Assembly (NCBI RefSeq): GCF_017833255.1
Contig: NZ_JAFIBU010000001.1
Span: 4,446,501-4,510,500 of the forward strand
From: Paenibacillus sp. PvR098
GTDB taxonomy: Bacteria > Bacillota > Bacilli > Paenibacillales > NBRC-103111
Direction of reading: 5' to 3'
Length of the DNA stretch: 64,000 nucleotides
The position numbers and the translations under genes are program-made. The notes under the pieces were generated by a model, which saw only the letters and a program-made list of their open reading frames with translations, was not told the origin of the DNA and ran no database searches. Positions 18,412 through 26,573 of the stretch are shown here, piece after piece (position 1 is the stretch's first letter; every line of letters begins with the position of its first letter).

Positions 18412-18588
18412 TTGATTGCCATACCCGCAGGAATCATCATTTTTATAGCCATGCTCTGTATGGCAGATAACAGAGTAGACAAGTTTAAGTATGATTTCGG
18501 CTGCTTTGGGCTGAGGCTTATAGTGCTGGAAGTAGTAGAGTATAAAGAGGCAGTTATAGTATCTATAATGGATGCTGTTTTTGTATAA
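18412..18588 (+). CDS. Possible small membrane-type protein
   Basis: A 58-residue frame starting TTG at 18412, 9 bases after AGGTAGGAG. The N-terminus is hydrophobic (AIPAGIIIFIAMLCMA), followed by a short polar segment and a second hydrophobic stretch. No family was recognised. It lies between the integrase remnant and the Mrr-type nuclease gene. The ribosome site is good, but the start is TTG and the frame short, so it remains tentative. Confidence 0.35.
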   Translation: MIAIPAGIIIFIAMLCMADNRVDKFKYDFGCFGLRLIVLEVVEYKEAVIVSIMDAVFV

Positions 18589-18635
18589 TTAGTCACTTCT
18601 TAGGAAGGATTAGGAAGATTATTGCCGAAATATGT

Positions 18636-19553
18636 ATGTTCAAGCAGTTCAAAAGTGGTGATTGGTCAAGAAATGTTATTTTCAGCTTAGAGAACGAGCT
18701 TGTAGGAGGAGAGAAGTTGGTTAGGACTTATTATGCGGAGGGAAGACAAATTGCGTATATCTTGAAGGGCTTGTTTATTATTGGAGGACTTGCTCTGTAC
18801 TTCAACATTCCAGGATTGCACTGGGGCTTCTTCTTTGGAATTCTCATTGGTTCGATCATCGTTGCTGACATCATCGGTGCAATTTGGACTCGAAAAAGAC
18901 GTACCGAGAAAAAGCAGAAAGCCAAGAAGGTTACTCATACAAACATAAGACGGACTTTAATAGGATGTAGAAGTGATGAGATCATCCTTACAAGCAGATT
19001 GGATGACCTATCTGGAGCTGAGTTTGAGCGTTTACTTGCGCTTTACTTCCGTGATCAGGGCTACACAGTGAAAGAAGTAGGTGTAGGCGGTAATGATGGT
19101 GGAGTTGACCTTGTAATCGTAGATGGCCGCGGGGAGAAGACGGCTGTTCAGGCGAAATGCTATGCCGATCATAATTCTGTTCCTGTCCAGACCATACGTG
19201 AATTGGTAGCGGCGAAAAGGAACCATGATTGCATTTTATCCCTTCTTGTAACGACTTCTGATTTGACAGGACCAGCCAAGAAAGAAGCAGAGCAATTCAA
19301 AGTGGATTATTGGCACGGAGCATTACTCGAACAGAAGTTTAGAAAATGGGGCAAGTGGAAGCCAGGGAAGAAGATTTCGAGGCAAGCAGCAAAGACGGAG
19401 ATCATGAAGGCTAGTAAGGAAGTGGCCGCGGCATCAGCCACAATATGTAAGTGCGGTGCTCCTATGGTTAGGAGGAAGAGTAGGCAGGGTGAGGAGTTCC
19501 TTGGATGTAGTAAGTTCCCAAATTGTCGTCATACAAAGGCCCTTCAAGGGTAA
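18636..19553 (+). CDS. Membrane-anchored Mrr-type restriction endonuclease with C4 zinc finger
   Basis: 305 aa. Order: polar N-terminus, two hydrophobic helices (about residues 47-85, around GLFIIGGLALYF and GILIGSIIVADIIG), a basic stretch (TRKRRTEKKQK), then an Mrr_cat-type PD-(D/E)xK domain (about 110-235) with GNDGGVDLVIV and the catalytic-type QAKCY. A topoisomerase-like zinc finger closes the protein (CKCGAPMVRRK ... CSKFPNC). Mrr relatives cut modified or foreign DNA, and soluble and membrane-linked forms are known. No methylase lies nearby. The ATG at 18636 lacks a close ribosome site. Location beside an integrase suggests defence cargo. Confidence 0.8.
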   Translation: MFKQFKSGDWSRNVIFSLENELVGGEKLVRTYYAEGRQIAYILKGLFIIGGLALYFNIPGLHWGFFFGILIGSIIVADIIGAIWTRKRRTEKKQKAKKVTHTNIRRTLIGCRSDEIILTSRLDDLSGAEFERLLALYFRDQGYTVKEVGVGGNDGGVDLVIVDGRGEKTAVQAKCYADHNSVPVQTIRELVAAKRNHDCILSLLVTTSDLTGPAKKEAEQFKVDYWHGALLEQKFRKWGKWKPGKKISRQAAKTEIMKASKEVAAASATICKCGAPMVRRKSRQGEEFLGCSKFPNCRHTKALQG

Positions 19554-19580
19554 TAAATTCTCTTTGAACGGAGGCAATAG

Positions 19581-19925
19581 ATGAGTTCTTTTACAAACGA
19601 TCACATCGAGCGATTTATGCAAAAGCTAGTGACCGAATCTCCCCAATCCTTCAGTATTATATTTGGGGGCCATAATCTTGAGTTTCAACAAAGTAAGATA
19701 TACGACCAACATGAGCAATTAGGTAGTTCTGAGGTTCACTTGGGTCATCAGATTGATTATAAGTTTAGAATTAACGGCAAGGAAAGGACTATTACTATAG
19801 AACACAGGTATATTCCTAATGATAAGTACAATCGCCTTGAGGTACACCTTCCAGATTCAAAGCGCTTGGCGGTAGCCAAAGATGCCCTCCACCTTATCAT
19901 AAAGCAAGATCATGGCATCCGCTAG
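19581..19925 (+). CDS. Unknown 114-residue protein downstream of the Mrr-type nuclease
   Basis: The frame starts 27 bases after the nuclease stop, with the site CGGAGG before the ATG, so the two are probably co-transcribed. The sequence is polar, without membrane segment or signal peptide, and has alternating beta-like strands (KFRINGKERTITIEHRYIP, RLEVHLPDSKRLAVAKDALH). No family was recognised. The IS3-family fragment begins directly after the stop. Its role is open; the position invites a link to the nuclease but does not prove one. Confidence 0.7.
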   Translation: MSSFTNDHIERFMQKLVTESPQSFSIIFGGHNLEFQQSKIYDQHEQLGSSEVHLGHQIDYKFRINGKERTITIEHRYIPNDKYNRLEVHLPDSKRLAVAKDALHLIIKQDHGIR

Positions 19926-19935
19926 CTGTCAATAA

Positions 19936-20439
19936 GACAGAAACGGGAGCCCAGCGGAGTGTTGTCAACGGTGGGTAACCGACGTAACCGAAATGAATTA
20001 CGGAAAGAGTCAGAAAGCTTATCTCAGCGCAATATTAGATCTTCACGATAAATCCATTGTCGCCTACGTTCTTGGCCACTCTAACAACAATAGCCTTGTT
20101 TTCACAACGCTGGACTTGGCTTTGAAAGCCGCACCCGGAACATCGCCAATGTTGCATAGTGATCGAGGTTTTCAATATACATCATGGGGCTTTAAAAGAC
20201 GCTTAGAAGCACACGAGATGACGCAGAGTATGTCGAGGGTAGGGAAGTGCATCGATAATGGCCCCATGGAATCATTTTGGGGTACTCTCAAGAGCGAGAA
20301 ATACTACCTCCACAAATACCACACCTTTGAAGCGTTGAAGAAGGATATCGATAACTATATTCATTTTTATAACTACGAGCGGTTACAGAGAAAATTGAAT
20401 AGCCTTAGCCCGATGGAAGCTCGAACTAAGGCTGCTTAA
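19936..20439 (+). pseudogene. IS3-family transposase (OrfB), C-terminal DDE part
   Basis: Residues after WVTDVTE (19972) match the rve integrase core of IS3/IS150-type transposases: first Asp in WVTDVTE, second in LHSDRGFQY, Glu in GPMESFWGTLKSE, and the terminal motif HFYNYERLQRKLNSLSPMEAR. The OrfA helix-turn-helix gene and the N-terminal part of OrfB are missing; the frame before WVTDVTE (DRNGSPAECCQR) does not look like transposase and is closed by a stop at 19933. The element is therefore a deleted remnant. Confidence 0.85.
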
Positions 20440-20492
20440 TCATTTTATTTTATTCCACTGTCTACTTGACTGGGGGCACTTCAGTCATTTGT
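19936..20492 (+). mobile_element. IS3-family element remnant, right part only
   Basis: It covers the truncated OrfB and the probable right end near TGTCTACTTGACTGGGGGCA (20459-20478), which resembles the terminal inverted repeats of IS3-group elements. No matching left end is seen upstream, where the 114-aa gene ends at 19925. Confidence 0.65.
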
Positions 20493-20520
20493 GAGCCCCA
20501 CTTTCTGTTCTTATAACCAT

Positions 20521-20566
20521 ATTTCAAATGCCGTATTCAGTATCCTGGAACCCCGGGCTTTATGAA
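20521..20566 (+). pseudogene. Fragment of a second cytochrome P450 gene
   Basis: On the plus strand these 46 bases read ISNAVFSILE, then a short shift, then PGLYE-like codons. They match the segment of the intact neighbouring P450 (minus strand, about 21144-21191) that encodes ISNAVFSILENPGIYEE, with some base differences and a 2-base gap. It is in inverted orientation to the intact gene and is not an exact copy, so it looks like the remains of a paralogue. Confidence 0.7.
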
Positions 20567-20685
20567 GTAAATGGCGTAAACACATAATGCCCATTGCCCA
20601 CTCTATACTGCACCAATGTCTGTTAGAGTTCCCTGCCTCAAATTCTGGGGGTGATCAAAGGTAGACCACGAGCCGGTCACGTGCG

Positions 20686-20717
20686 AAAAAAAATCCCTCA
20701 ATGAAATAAGGGGTTTT
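20686..20717 (-). terminator. Terminator after the P450 gene
   Basis: AAAAATCCCT (left) / AGGGGTTTT (right, 20709-20717) with loop CAATGAAATA; the A-run on the left becomes a T-run on the minus strand. Confidence 0.7.
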
Positions 20718-20726
20718 GCGATTTGA

Positions 20727-21905
20727 TTATGCCATTACGATAGGAAAGCTTCTCAGCCCGTATACCGCACTGTTCTCGATCGCATCTACAGTAAATGTTT
20801 TCGGGAATGAAAGGGAAGAAAACTTTTTCACCAATTCTGTTAAGGCAATTTCAGCTTCGAGCCGGGCCAATGGAGCACCTAGACAGAAATGATTGCCGTG
20901 TCCAAATGCAATATGATGATTCGGATGTCGGTGAATATCAAATACATGGGCGCGTTCAAATTTGTTCTCGTCTCGATTAGCTGATCCAAGGAAAACAACT
21001 ACAAGTTGTCCCTTTTGCAAGAATTTGCCCCCGATCTCTATATCCTCTTTCACTACCCGCTGTATTAACGGAGCCGGAGCGCGATATCGCAGCGCTTCTT
21101 CTACTGCGTTGGGAATGAGAGAAAGCTCATTTCTAAGTTCTTCATAAATACCAGGGTTCTCCAGAATGCTGAATACGGCATTTGAAATCAGATTAGTTGT
21201 CGTTTCGTTTCCGGCCACCAGCAATAAGTTGAAGAACGGGACCAATTCCTCTGGGGAAAGTTTCATGCCTTCTTCCTCAGCCTGAATTAAAATCGAAATG
21301 ATATCTTTTCCTAGATTTTCGCGTTTCTCCTCAACAATGCCGTGGAAGAACTCAGCTAGCTCCAATTCACCTCTGACCTTTGCTTCCATCCATTTTTTTA
21401 TTTCTTCTTCGCTTCCGTCCTTCGGAGTGCTGACAAGAATATCGGACCACTCTTTGAGTTTATCAATGTGCCTAGCCGGAACCCCCAGCAACTCGGATAT
21501 GATAACGACAGGCAGAGGATGGGAAAAATCATTTATAAGGTCCATTTCATTGCTGCGGGACGCCTTATCAAGCAGTTCTTTTGTGATTTCACGAATGCGA
21601 GGTTCCCACTCCTTCATCACGCGTGGCGTGAAAGCACGGCTTACAATCGATCGAATTTGGGTGTGTTTGGGGGGATCCATATTAAAAATGGTTTGCGACA
21701 ACGAATTTTCGCGCGTTACAGTAAAAAACTGACTGGAGAAATTGTCTTTGTCCCCCAATATCCTTTTCGCATCTTCATATAGAAACACGCTCCATACGTT
21801 CGCTTGATCATCATAATGAACGGGAGATTCCTTTCTCATTTTCTCGTACCAAGGAAAGGGACCGTCAACAGTGCCTCTAAAGAAATTATTCGAATAGGCA
21901 AACAT
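20727..21905 (-). CDS. Cytochrome P450
   Basis: Soluble bacterial P450 of 392 aa, a heme monooxygenase that needs separate redox partners, none of which is encoded nearby. I-helix motif VAGNETTTNL, K-helix EALR, and the heme-binding loop FGHGNHFCLGAPLAR with the Cys ligand near residue 341. The N-terminus PFPWYEKMRKESPVHYDD is typical for CYP102/107-like soluble class enzymes. A weak GGAAG lies 7 bases before the ATG. Directly upstream lies the cut end of another gene, so the original promoter may have been lost. The substrate is unknown. Confidence 0.9.
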   Translation of the reverse strand: MFAYSNNFFRGTVDGPFPWYEKMRKESPVHYDDQANVWSVFLYEDAKRILGDKDNFSSQFFTVTRENSLSQTIFNMDPPKHTQIRSIVSRAFTPRVMKEWEPRIREITKELLDKASRSNEMDLINDFSHPLPVVIISELLGVPARHIDKLKEWSDILVSTPKDGSEEEIKKWMEAKVRGELELAEFFHGIVEEKRENLGKDIISILIQAEEEGMKLSPEELVPFFNLLLVAGNETTTNLISNAVFSILENPGIYEELRNELSLIPNAVEEALRYRAPAPLIQRVVKEDIEIGGKFLQKGQLVVVFLGSANRDENKFERAHVFDIHRHPNHHIAFGHGNHFCLGAPLARLEAEIALTELVKKFSSLSFPKTFTVDAIENSAVYGLRSFPIVMA

Positions 21906-21908
21906 ATT

Positions 21909-22103
21909 CAGTCTTCCAGTTTAGACTGGACGCTCGTCCGCGTCGGATTCCTGAACAACGATGAAATTCAACCGTTAAAGGTCGGTTATTACGGGCACGG
22001 TGTCGTCGATGTAAAAATATCGAGATCAAGTATTGCCAAATTCATGTTGGATCAAGTAGTAACCAACGAATATTTAGGTAAATCTCCTGCAATTAGCAAT
22101 TAA
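21909..22103 (+). pseudogene. C-terminal remnant of an NAD(P)-binding (NmrA/SDR-like) protein
   Basis: The last 64 residues of a frame starting QSSSLDWTLVRVGFL and ending GKSPAISN match the end of atypical short-chain dehydrogenases of the NmrA/YwnB type (LDWT-[LI]-VR, then ISR-x-x-[IV]-A-x-FML). The Rossmann part with the glycine motif is missing. It abuts the P450 start on the opposite strand, so a recombination joint lies near 21905-21909. Confidence 0.7.
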
Positions 22104-22258
22104 AAAGCGCATATGATACGAGAATGGATAAGTGTACTTTTATATTTCATTTTTAAAAGTTTACTAGTTTACTTTAACCATTAGGGAATGCCGCGATGTT
22201 TCCGAGATGTAACGGTTATCTTGGAATTCGTCGGCGCTGGTGAGCACTTCAGTATCCA

Positions 22259-22301
22259 TAAAATCCCTCATCGACCTGTTGTGTTCTCGATCGATGAGGG
22301 A
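22259..22301 (-). terminator. Terminator after the DUF3231 gene
   Basis: TCCCTCATCGA (22264-22274) / TCGATGAGGGA (22291-22301), a perfect 11-bp stem; the adjacent AAAA gives a T-run on the minus strand. Confidence 0.7.
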
Positions 22302-22375
22302 CTCCGGACGTCTTTTTGCTGCATCTATAACAGCTTACTCTGTTCTGGAACAAGAAATCACATGCAATTAGGCAC

Positions 22376-22894
22376 TCACGCTTCTACAAGATCAGGTCTT
22401 TTAATTTGAAGTGGCGGAGGGATTAACCAGCCTTTTTCTTTGCTCATTTTTAATATTTTTAAGCCAATAGCAGCTTTTGTTGCATGATATTTGCCAAACA
22501 GCGCTCCAATGTCTTCTCTAATTGATTTGCCCATCGTTTGGCTGCAAGCAATCAAGCCCACTGATGTATCTGCGGCAATCATCGAAGCAATTTCTTGATC
22601 ACTAAATCTTGCGCCGACTGGGATATCTTCAAGCTTTGTTTCAGGTCTTTCAGGCAGTAAAGGAGGAGGTGCGATGCCATTATGAGTGAGTATCTTATCA
22701 CATTCGCTAACTTCCAGCTCTGCTTGATTAATTAGATCGCCCAAGATATTTTTGAGGTCTTTATCTCCAGCGTGATACCGGTAAGCTCGGTAAGCAGAAA
22801 TGCATCCTTTTGCTTTCATCGAGCATTGCCATACATCATAAATTTCACCATAGTGTAATGGCTCATCTTTTGAATTGCCGCTTAAAATACCCAT
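22376..22894 (-). CDS. DUF3231 family protein
   Basis: 172 aa of mostly helical, ferritin-like sequence. Family pattern is clear: N-terminal MGILSGNSKDEPLHYGEIYDV, middle PPPLLPERPETKLEDIPVGARFSDQEIA, and the end EKGWLIPPPLQI. DUF3231 proteins are common in spore-forming Bacilli, often in several copies, and some are linked to spore coats; the exact role is unknown. AAAGGAG precedes the ATG. It has its own terminator at 22259-22301. Confidence 0.88.
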   Translation of the reverse strand: MGILSGNSKDEPLHYGEIYDVWQCSMKAKGCISAYRAYRYHAGDKDLKNILGDLINQAELEVSECDKILTHNGIAPPPLLPERPETKLEDIPVGARFSDQEIASMIAADTSVGLIACSQTMGKSIREDIGALFGKYHATKAAIGLKILKMSKEKGWLIPPPLQIKRPDLVEA

Positions 22895-22993
22895 CGTATT
22901 ATCTCCTTTGAAATGTTTTGATTGTTGAACCGATGGTTAGTTTATCCTACAGAGAAAAAACTATTCTATTGTAGTTGTTACAATTGAAAAACG

Positions 22994-23021
22994 AAATCCC
23001 CCACTGCCTAGGTGGGGATTT
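22994..23021. terminator. Hairpin AAATCCCC / GGGGATTT, first copy
   Basis: AAATCCCCCAC, loop TGCCTA, then GGTGGGGATTT. Its arms equal those of the hairpin at 23411-23436. The T-run is short, so a terminator role is likely but not certain. Confidence 0.55.
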
Positions 23022-23253
23022 ACTTATTACATGGATAAAGCAGTACGGGTTGTTTTGGCTAGACCTAATAAATCTCCGGCAAAAATCCTGTTTCGAGGTC
23101 TTTTTCATTTCGATGAGCTTGAGGGTTTCGTGGCTGGGCAACGAGATGACCCTAAAAGAAAAATTTTTATACAATGGTATGAAATGTTTAATTTCAGGAA
23201 AACCTTTCTGAAGTGTCTTTTTTAAAAATGAAAATTTTAGGGAGAGTTAAAAA

Positions 23254-23388
23254 TTGGCTAAGCTTTTAATCCCTGCACAAATAAGTAAACAACTACAGCA
23301 ACCTGTAAAATGTAAAGATTGTGTATGGGGGCGTTGGGATGGATTGAAACAATATTGTAGTAAACTGAGATGTGTTAAATTAGACTGA
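23254..23388 (+). CDS. Small cysteine-containing protein (44 aa)
   Basis: The TTG start at 23254 lies 9 bases after AGGGAG. The product MAKLLIPAQISKQLQQ... holds four Cys: KCKDCVWGRWDGLKQYC, then LRC. The CxxC-x(n)-C-x(4)-C spacing could bind zinc. An immediate strong terminator follows at 23411. No named family was recognised, although short CxxC-WGRWDG proteins occur in Bacilli and their phages. Coding is supported by the ribosome site, the terminator and the conserved look. Confidence 0.6.
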   Translation: MAKLLIPAQISKQLQQPVKCKDCVWGRWDGLKQYCSKLRCVKLD

Positions 23389-23410
23389 GAAATAACTACT
23401 AAAAAAATCC

Positions 23411-23440
23411 AAATCCCCAAAAGCAAATGGGGATTTTTTT
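23411..23440 (+). terminator. Terminator after the small cysteine protein
   Basis: AAATCCCC (23411-23418) / GGGGATTT (23429-23436), followed by more T to 23440. Confidence 0.85.
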
Positions 23441-23689
23441 ATTGATACAGATGGACCGGGCACTTCTAATCGACTTTGGATTGAATGGAATAAGGTGAAG
23501 GGAAAACCAAGATCTACATAGAAAAATAGCATTGCCATAAGAGGGAATTCCTGCTAGTATTTAACTAAGATTCTAGTATTTAAATATCATGTAAAGGAGC
23601 TGACAATTCTAAAACGGTATGTGCGGGGTCTCGAATAAATGAACGGCAGAACGCATTAGTTTTTTTAATTATTTAAGGGGGAAACAGCA

Positions 23690-24718
23690 ATGAATAAATT
23701 GTTTAATGCAACCGCTTTCTTAGGAATAGTTGGAATCTTGTTGACCGGATGCGGTGGCGATAAAACCGAAACGGCTGCGGTAAGCCAAGAGCAGACGAAG
23801 AAAGCACAAGTTTTGAACGTGGGGACATCCGTCAATTCTCAACATTCTTTATATGAAGGATTAAGTAAGTTCAAGGAATTGGTTGAAGGAGAAAGCAACC
23901 AAAGGCTACAGGTGAACCTTTTTCACAGCGGACAAATGGGAGCAGACCGCGAGCTGGCAGAGGCCATTAAGCTTGGAACGGTTCAGGCGGCCATCATTTC
24001 TCCATCAGCATTAAGTAACTTTTTCCCTGAATTTACAGTGTTCGATTTGCCGTTTTTGTTTTCCAGTGAAAACCAGGTCGATGAGTTTCTTAAAGGCTCC
24101 GTTGGACAGGAAATTCTGAATAGCGGTACTAGTAAGGGATATACTGGGCTGAGTTATATGGAGCTAGGGTTTCGAAATATAACAAATAGCAAGCGTGAAA
24201 TCAAATCAGTTAAAGATTTGCAGGATATTAAAATTCGGGTAACGGAAAATCCGCTAACCGTCGATACCTGGAATGCATTAGGGGCGAAACCGACACCGAT
24301 GGCGTTTACTGAGCTATTTACTGCGCTGCAGCAAGGAACAGTCGATGCCCAGGAGAACCCATATGGACAGATTGCGGCAAGTAAATTTTACGAGGTCCAA
24401 AAATATCTGTCTAAGACCCATCATACCTATAACCCTGCCCCATTCATCATTGGTAAGAAGTTTATGGACTCGTTAAGTGAAGAGGATCGGCAGATCATCC
24501 TGAAAGCGGGGGCATCTGCAGCAGAACATCAGGTCAAGATCAATCGCAAAAAAGAAACCGCTTCCTTACAGCTATTGATCGACAATGGGATGGTCGTTAC
24601 CGAATTAACACCGGAAGAGTTAAACGGTTTTCGGCAGGCGGTTCAGTCCGTCAATGAAAAATATGCTGATAAAATCGGAAAAGACTTCATGCAAAGAGTG
24701 CTTGATGCCGTCAAATGA
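23690..24718 (+). CDS. TRAP transporter solute-binding protein (DctP family), lipoprotein
   Basis: 342 aa. The signal peptide ends in the lipobox LLTGCGG, so the mature protein is anchored by its Cys. The DctP-type fold is marked by GTSVNSQHSLYEGL, LPFLFSSENQ and ALQQGTVDAQENPYGQI; the Arg in the segment KIRVTENP is the usual carboxylate contact. It delivers a carboxylate-type substrate to the DctQM membrane subunits encoded next. The site AAGGGGGAAACAGCA precedes the ATG. The substrate is not evident. Confidence 0.93.
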   Translation: MNKLFNATAFLGIVGILLTGCGGDKTETAAVSQEQTKKAQVLNVGTSVNSQHSLYEGLSKFKELVEGESNQRLQVNLFHSGQMGADRELAEAIKLGTVQAAIISPSALSNFFPEFTVFDLPFLFSSENQVDEFLKGSVGQEILNSGTSKGYTGLSYMELGFRNITNSKREIKSVKDLQDIKIRVTENPLTVDTWNALGAKPTPMAFTELFTALQQGTVDAQENPYGQIAASKFYEVQKYLSKTHHTYNPAPFIIGKKFMDSLSEEDRQIILKAGASAAEHQVKINRKKETASLQLLIDNGMVVTELTPEELNGFRQAVQSVNEKYADKIGKDFMQRVLDAVK

Positions 24719-24775
24719 GGTTAGAGCTATTGAAATATTATGGCCGGAACGAATCGAGTTACCCGGGGTGAACAT

Positions 24776-25264
24776 ATGAATTGGGTGGATAAAATAAATC
24801 GCCATTTTGAGGAAATTTTGGTCGCTTCCCTGTTAGGGGTCATTACATGCTTGCTGTTTCTCCAAGTCGTATTCCGGTATGCCGTTAATCTGCCGCTCGA
24901 TTGGACGGAAGAGATGGCAAGGTATTTATTTATTGCCTTCACCTTTCTTTCAGCAAGCTTAGGAGTCAAGGTTAACCGCCATTTGCGAGTGGATCTGCTG
25001 ATGGCTTTAATACCGGACTCATCCAAAAAAGTTGTGCAAATCATCAGGGATTTCATCTGGTTCCTCTTTGCTGTAGTTATGGTTAAAATCGGCTTTGACG
25101 TTGCCTTAATGAACTGGGTCGCTGATCAACGTTCACCTTCTCTACAGATGAATATGGGGTACGTTTATTTCACGGTACCGTTTGGCTTTGCTCTCATGTC
25201 TGTGCGCATCCTGCAAAACATCTATCAAACGGCCACGGGCAAAGATTTGCCTAGGGGAGAATAA
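24776..25264 (+). CDS. TRAP transporter small permease subunit (DctQ)
   Basis: 163 aa with four hydrophobic helices; the ATG at 24776 follows CCGGGGTGA, which makes the longer in-frame reading from 24740 unlikely. The family motif PLDWTEEMARYLFIAFTFL is present. It pairs with the large subunit that starts 2 bases after its stop. Confidence 0.92.
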   Translation: MNWVDKINRHFEEILVASLLGVITCLLFLQVVFRYAVNLPLDWTEEMARYLFIAFTFLSASLGVKVNRHLRVDLLMALIPDSSKKVVQIIRDFIWFLFAVVMVKIGFDVALMNWVADQRSPSLQMNMGYVYFTVPFGFALMSVRILQNIYQTATGKDLPRGE

Positions 25265-25266
25265 AT

Positions 25267-26538
25267 ATGGACGCGATGTGGGTACTAGGTATCTCGCTGC
25301 TCGTAACCCTGTTCCTGGGGATTCCTATTTCTTTTTCGTTGGGGATTTCCGTTTTTCTCTCCTTATTGGCCGGAGGCGTCCCCGTTGCCTTCATAGGGCA
25401 AACGATGGTCACTTCCATGGATTCGTTTCCCATCCTGGCTATACCCTTGTTTATATTATCAGGCGCAATGATGGAATCGGGTGGAATATCCCAACGGCTT
25501 ATTCAATTTGTGCAAAGTTTTACAGGACAGATCCGAGGTGGGTTAGGGGTTGTCACCATACTGTCCTGTGCCATTTTTGCTGCGATCTCGGGATCAAGTC
25601 CTGCTACTGTTGCCGCCATCGGGACGATTATGATACCTGCTATGGTGAAAGCGGGTTTCAGGAAAGAGTTAGCCGCTTCCATATCTGCAAGCGGTGGAGG
25701 GCTAGGCATCATCATCCCTCCATCGATTCCGATGATCTTGTATGGAATATCAACCGATACTTCAATAAAAGACTTATTTATGGCGGGTTTTGGACCGGCA
25801 CTTGTGATTATCATCTTTATGCTGCTGCTGATAGGCTGGATTGCCAGAAGAGAAAACTTGAGCAAAAGTGGAGAGCAGCTTTCGATTCGAAACGTATTGC
25901 AAACCTTTTGGCGGGCCAAATGGAGTCTAATGGGACCGGTGATCATTCTGGGAGGGATTTACAGCGGGATTTTTACCCCGACTGAATCTGCTGCTGTTGC
26001 TGTGGTTTACAGTTTTGTCGTGGGCATGTGGGTTTATCGGGAACTATCCTGGAAAAAACTCCCCCAAATCTTGATCAACAGTTCGATTACGGCAGGAACC
26101 GTGCTGATAATTATCTGTACAGCCACAGGTTTTGCACGATTGATGACACTCTACCAAATTCCGAATATATTAGGTGATTGGATTACCAGCTTGTCGGATA
26201 ATCCTACGGTCTTATTGCTTATCATAGCCGGGTTTCTACTGCTTATCGGTACTTTTATGGAAACCGTCACTGTCATATTAATATTATCCCCCATCCTGCT
26301 GCCGGTATTGGTACCGTTAGGGGTGGATCCGGTTCATTTTGGAATGATCATGGTAATAGGCGCGGAGATCGGTATGCTGACACCTCCCGTTGGAGTAAAT
26401 TTATTCGTGGCATCCAGTATTTCCGGATTGCCGATGGGTAAATTGTCTTATGCCATGATTCCCTTTGTGATATGTATGATCGCAGCTTACTTATTGATCG
26501 TGCTGCTGCCCCAGATTTCCCTTCTGCTTGTCAGGTGA
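25267..26538 (+). CDS. TRAP transporter large permease subunit (DctM)
   Basis: 423 aa, about 12 hydrophobic helices, the substrate- and sodium-translocating subunit. Typical motifs: AIPLFILSGAMMESGGIS, GIIIPPSIPMILYG, GIFTPTESAAVAVVY and LTPPVGVNLFV. The site GGGAGAATAAAT precedes the ATG. It ends the dctPQM operon, followed by a long hairpin. Confidence 0.95.
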   Translation: MDAMWVLGISLLVTLFLGIPISFSLGISVFLSLLAGGVPVAFIGQTMVTSMDSFPILAIPLFILSGAMMESGGISQRLIQFVQSFTGQIRGGLGVVTILSCAIFAAISGSSPATVAAIGTIMIPAMVKAGFRKELAASISASGGGLGIIIPPSIPMILYGISTDTSIKDLFMAGFGPALVIIIFMLLLIGWIARRENLSKSGEQLSIRNVLQTFWRAKWSLMGPVIILGGIYSGIFTPTESAAVAVVYSFVVGMWVYRELSWKKLPQILINSSITAGTVLIIICTATGFARLMTLYQIPNILGDWITSLSDNPTVLLLIIAGFLLLIGTFMETVTVILILSPILLPVLVPLGVDPVHFGMIMVIGAEIGMLTPPVGVNLFVASSISGLPMGKLSYAMIPFVICMIAAYLLIVLLPQISLLLVR

Positions 26539-26573
26539 TGAAAACTCCAAAGAATCCAATTCATAGTTTATAA

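Larger units (their letters stand above)
22895..23689. other. Intergenic stretch with one small gene and twin hairpins
   Basis: Apart from the 44-residue gene at 23254-23388 and the two AAATCCCC...GGGGATTT hairpins (22994-23021 and 23411-23436), this 0.8-kb stretch shows no gene I can support. A frame at 23031-23225 (64 residues) has no ribosome site. The region is A/T-richer than the flanking core genes. Confidence 0.5.

Noticed and set aside
23031..23225. A 64-residue plus-strand frame starting MDKAVRVVLARPNK
   Set aside because: No ribosome site before the ATG and no recognisable family; it overlaps an A/T-rich stretch with weak composition.
22994..23436. Repeated hairpin arms considered as a CRISPR-like or repeat array
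   Set aside because: Only two copies, 417 bases apart, each a simple hairpin; there are no spacers of regular size and no cas genes.
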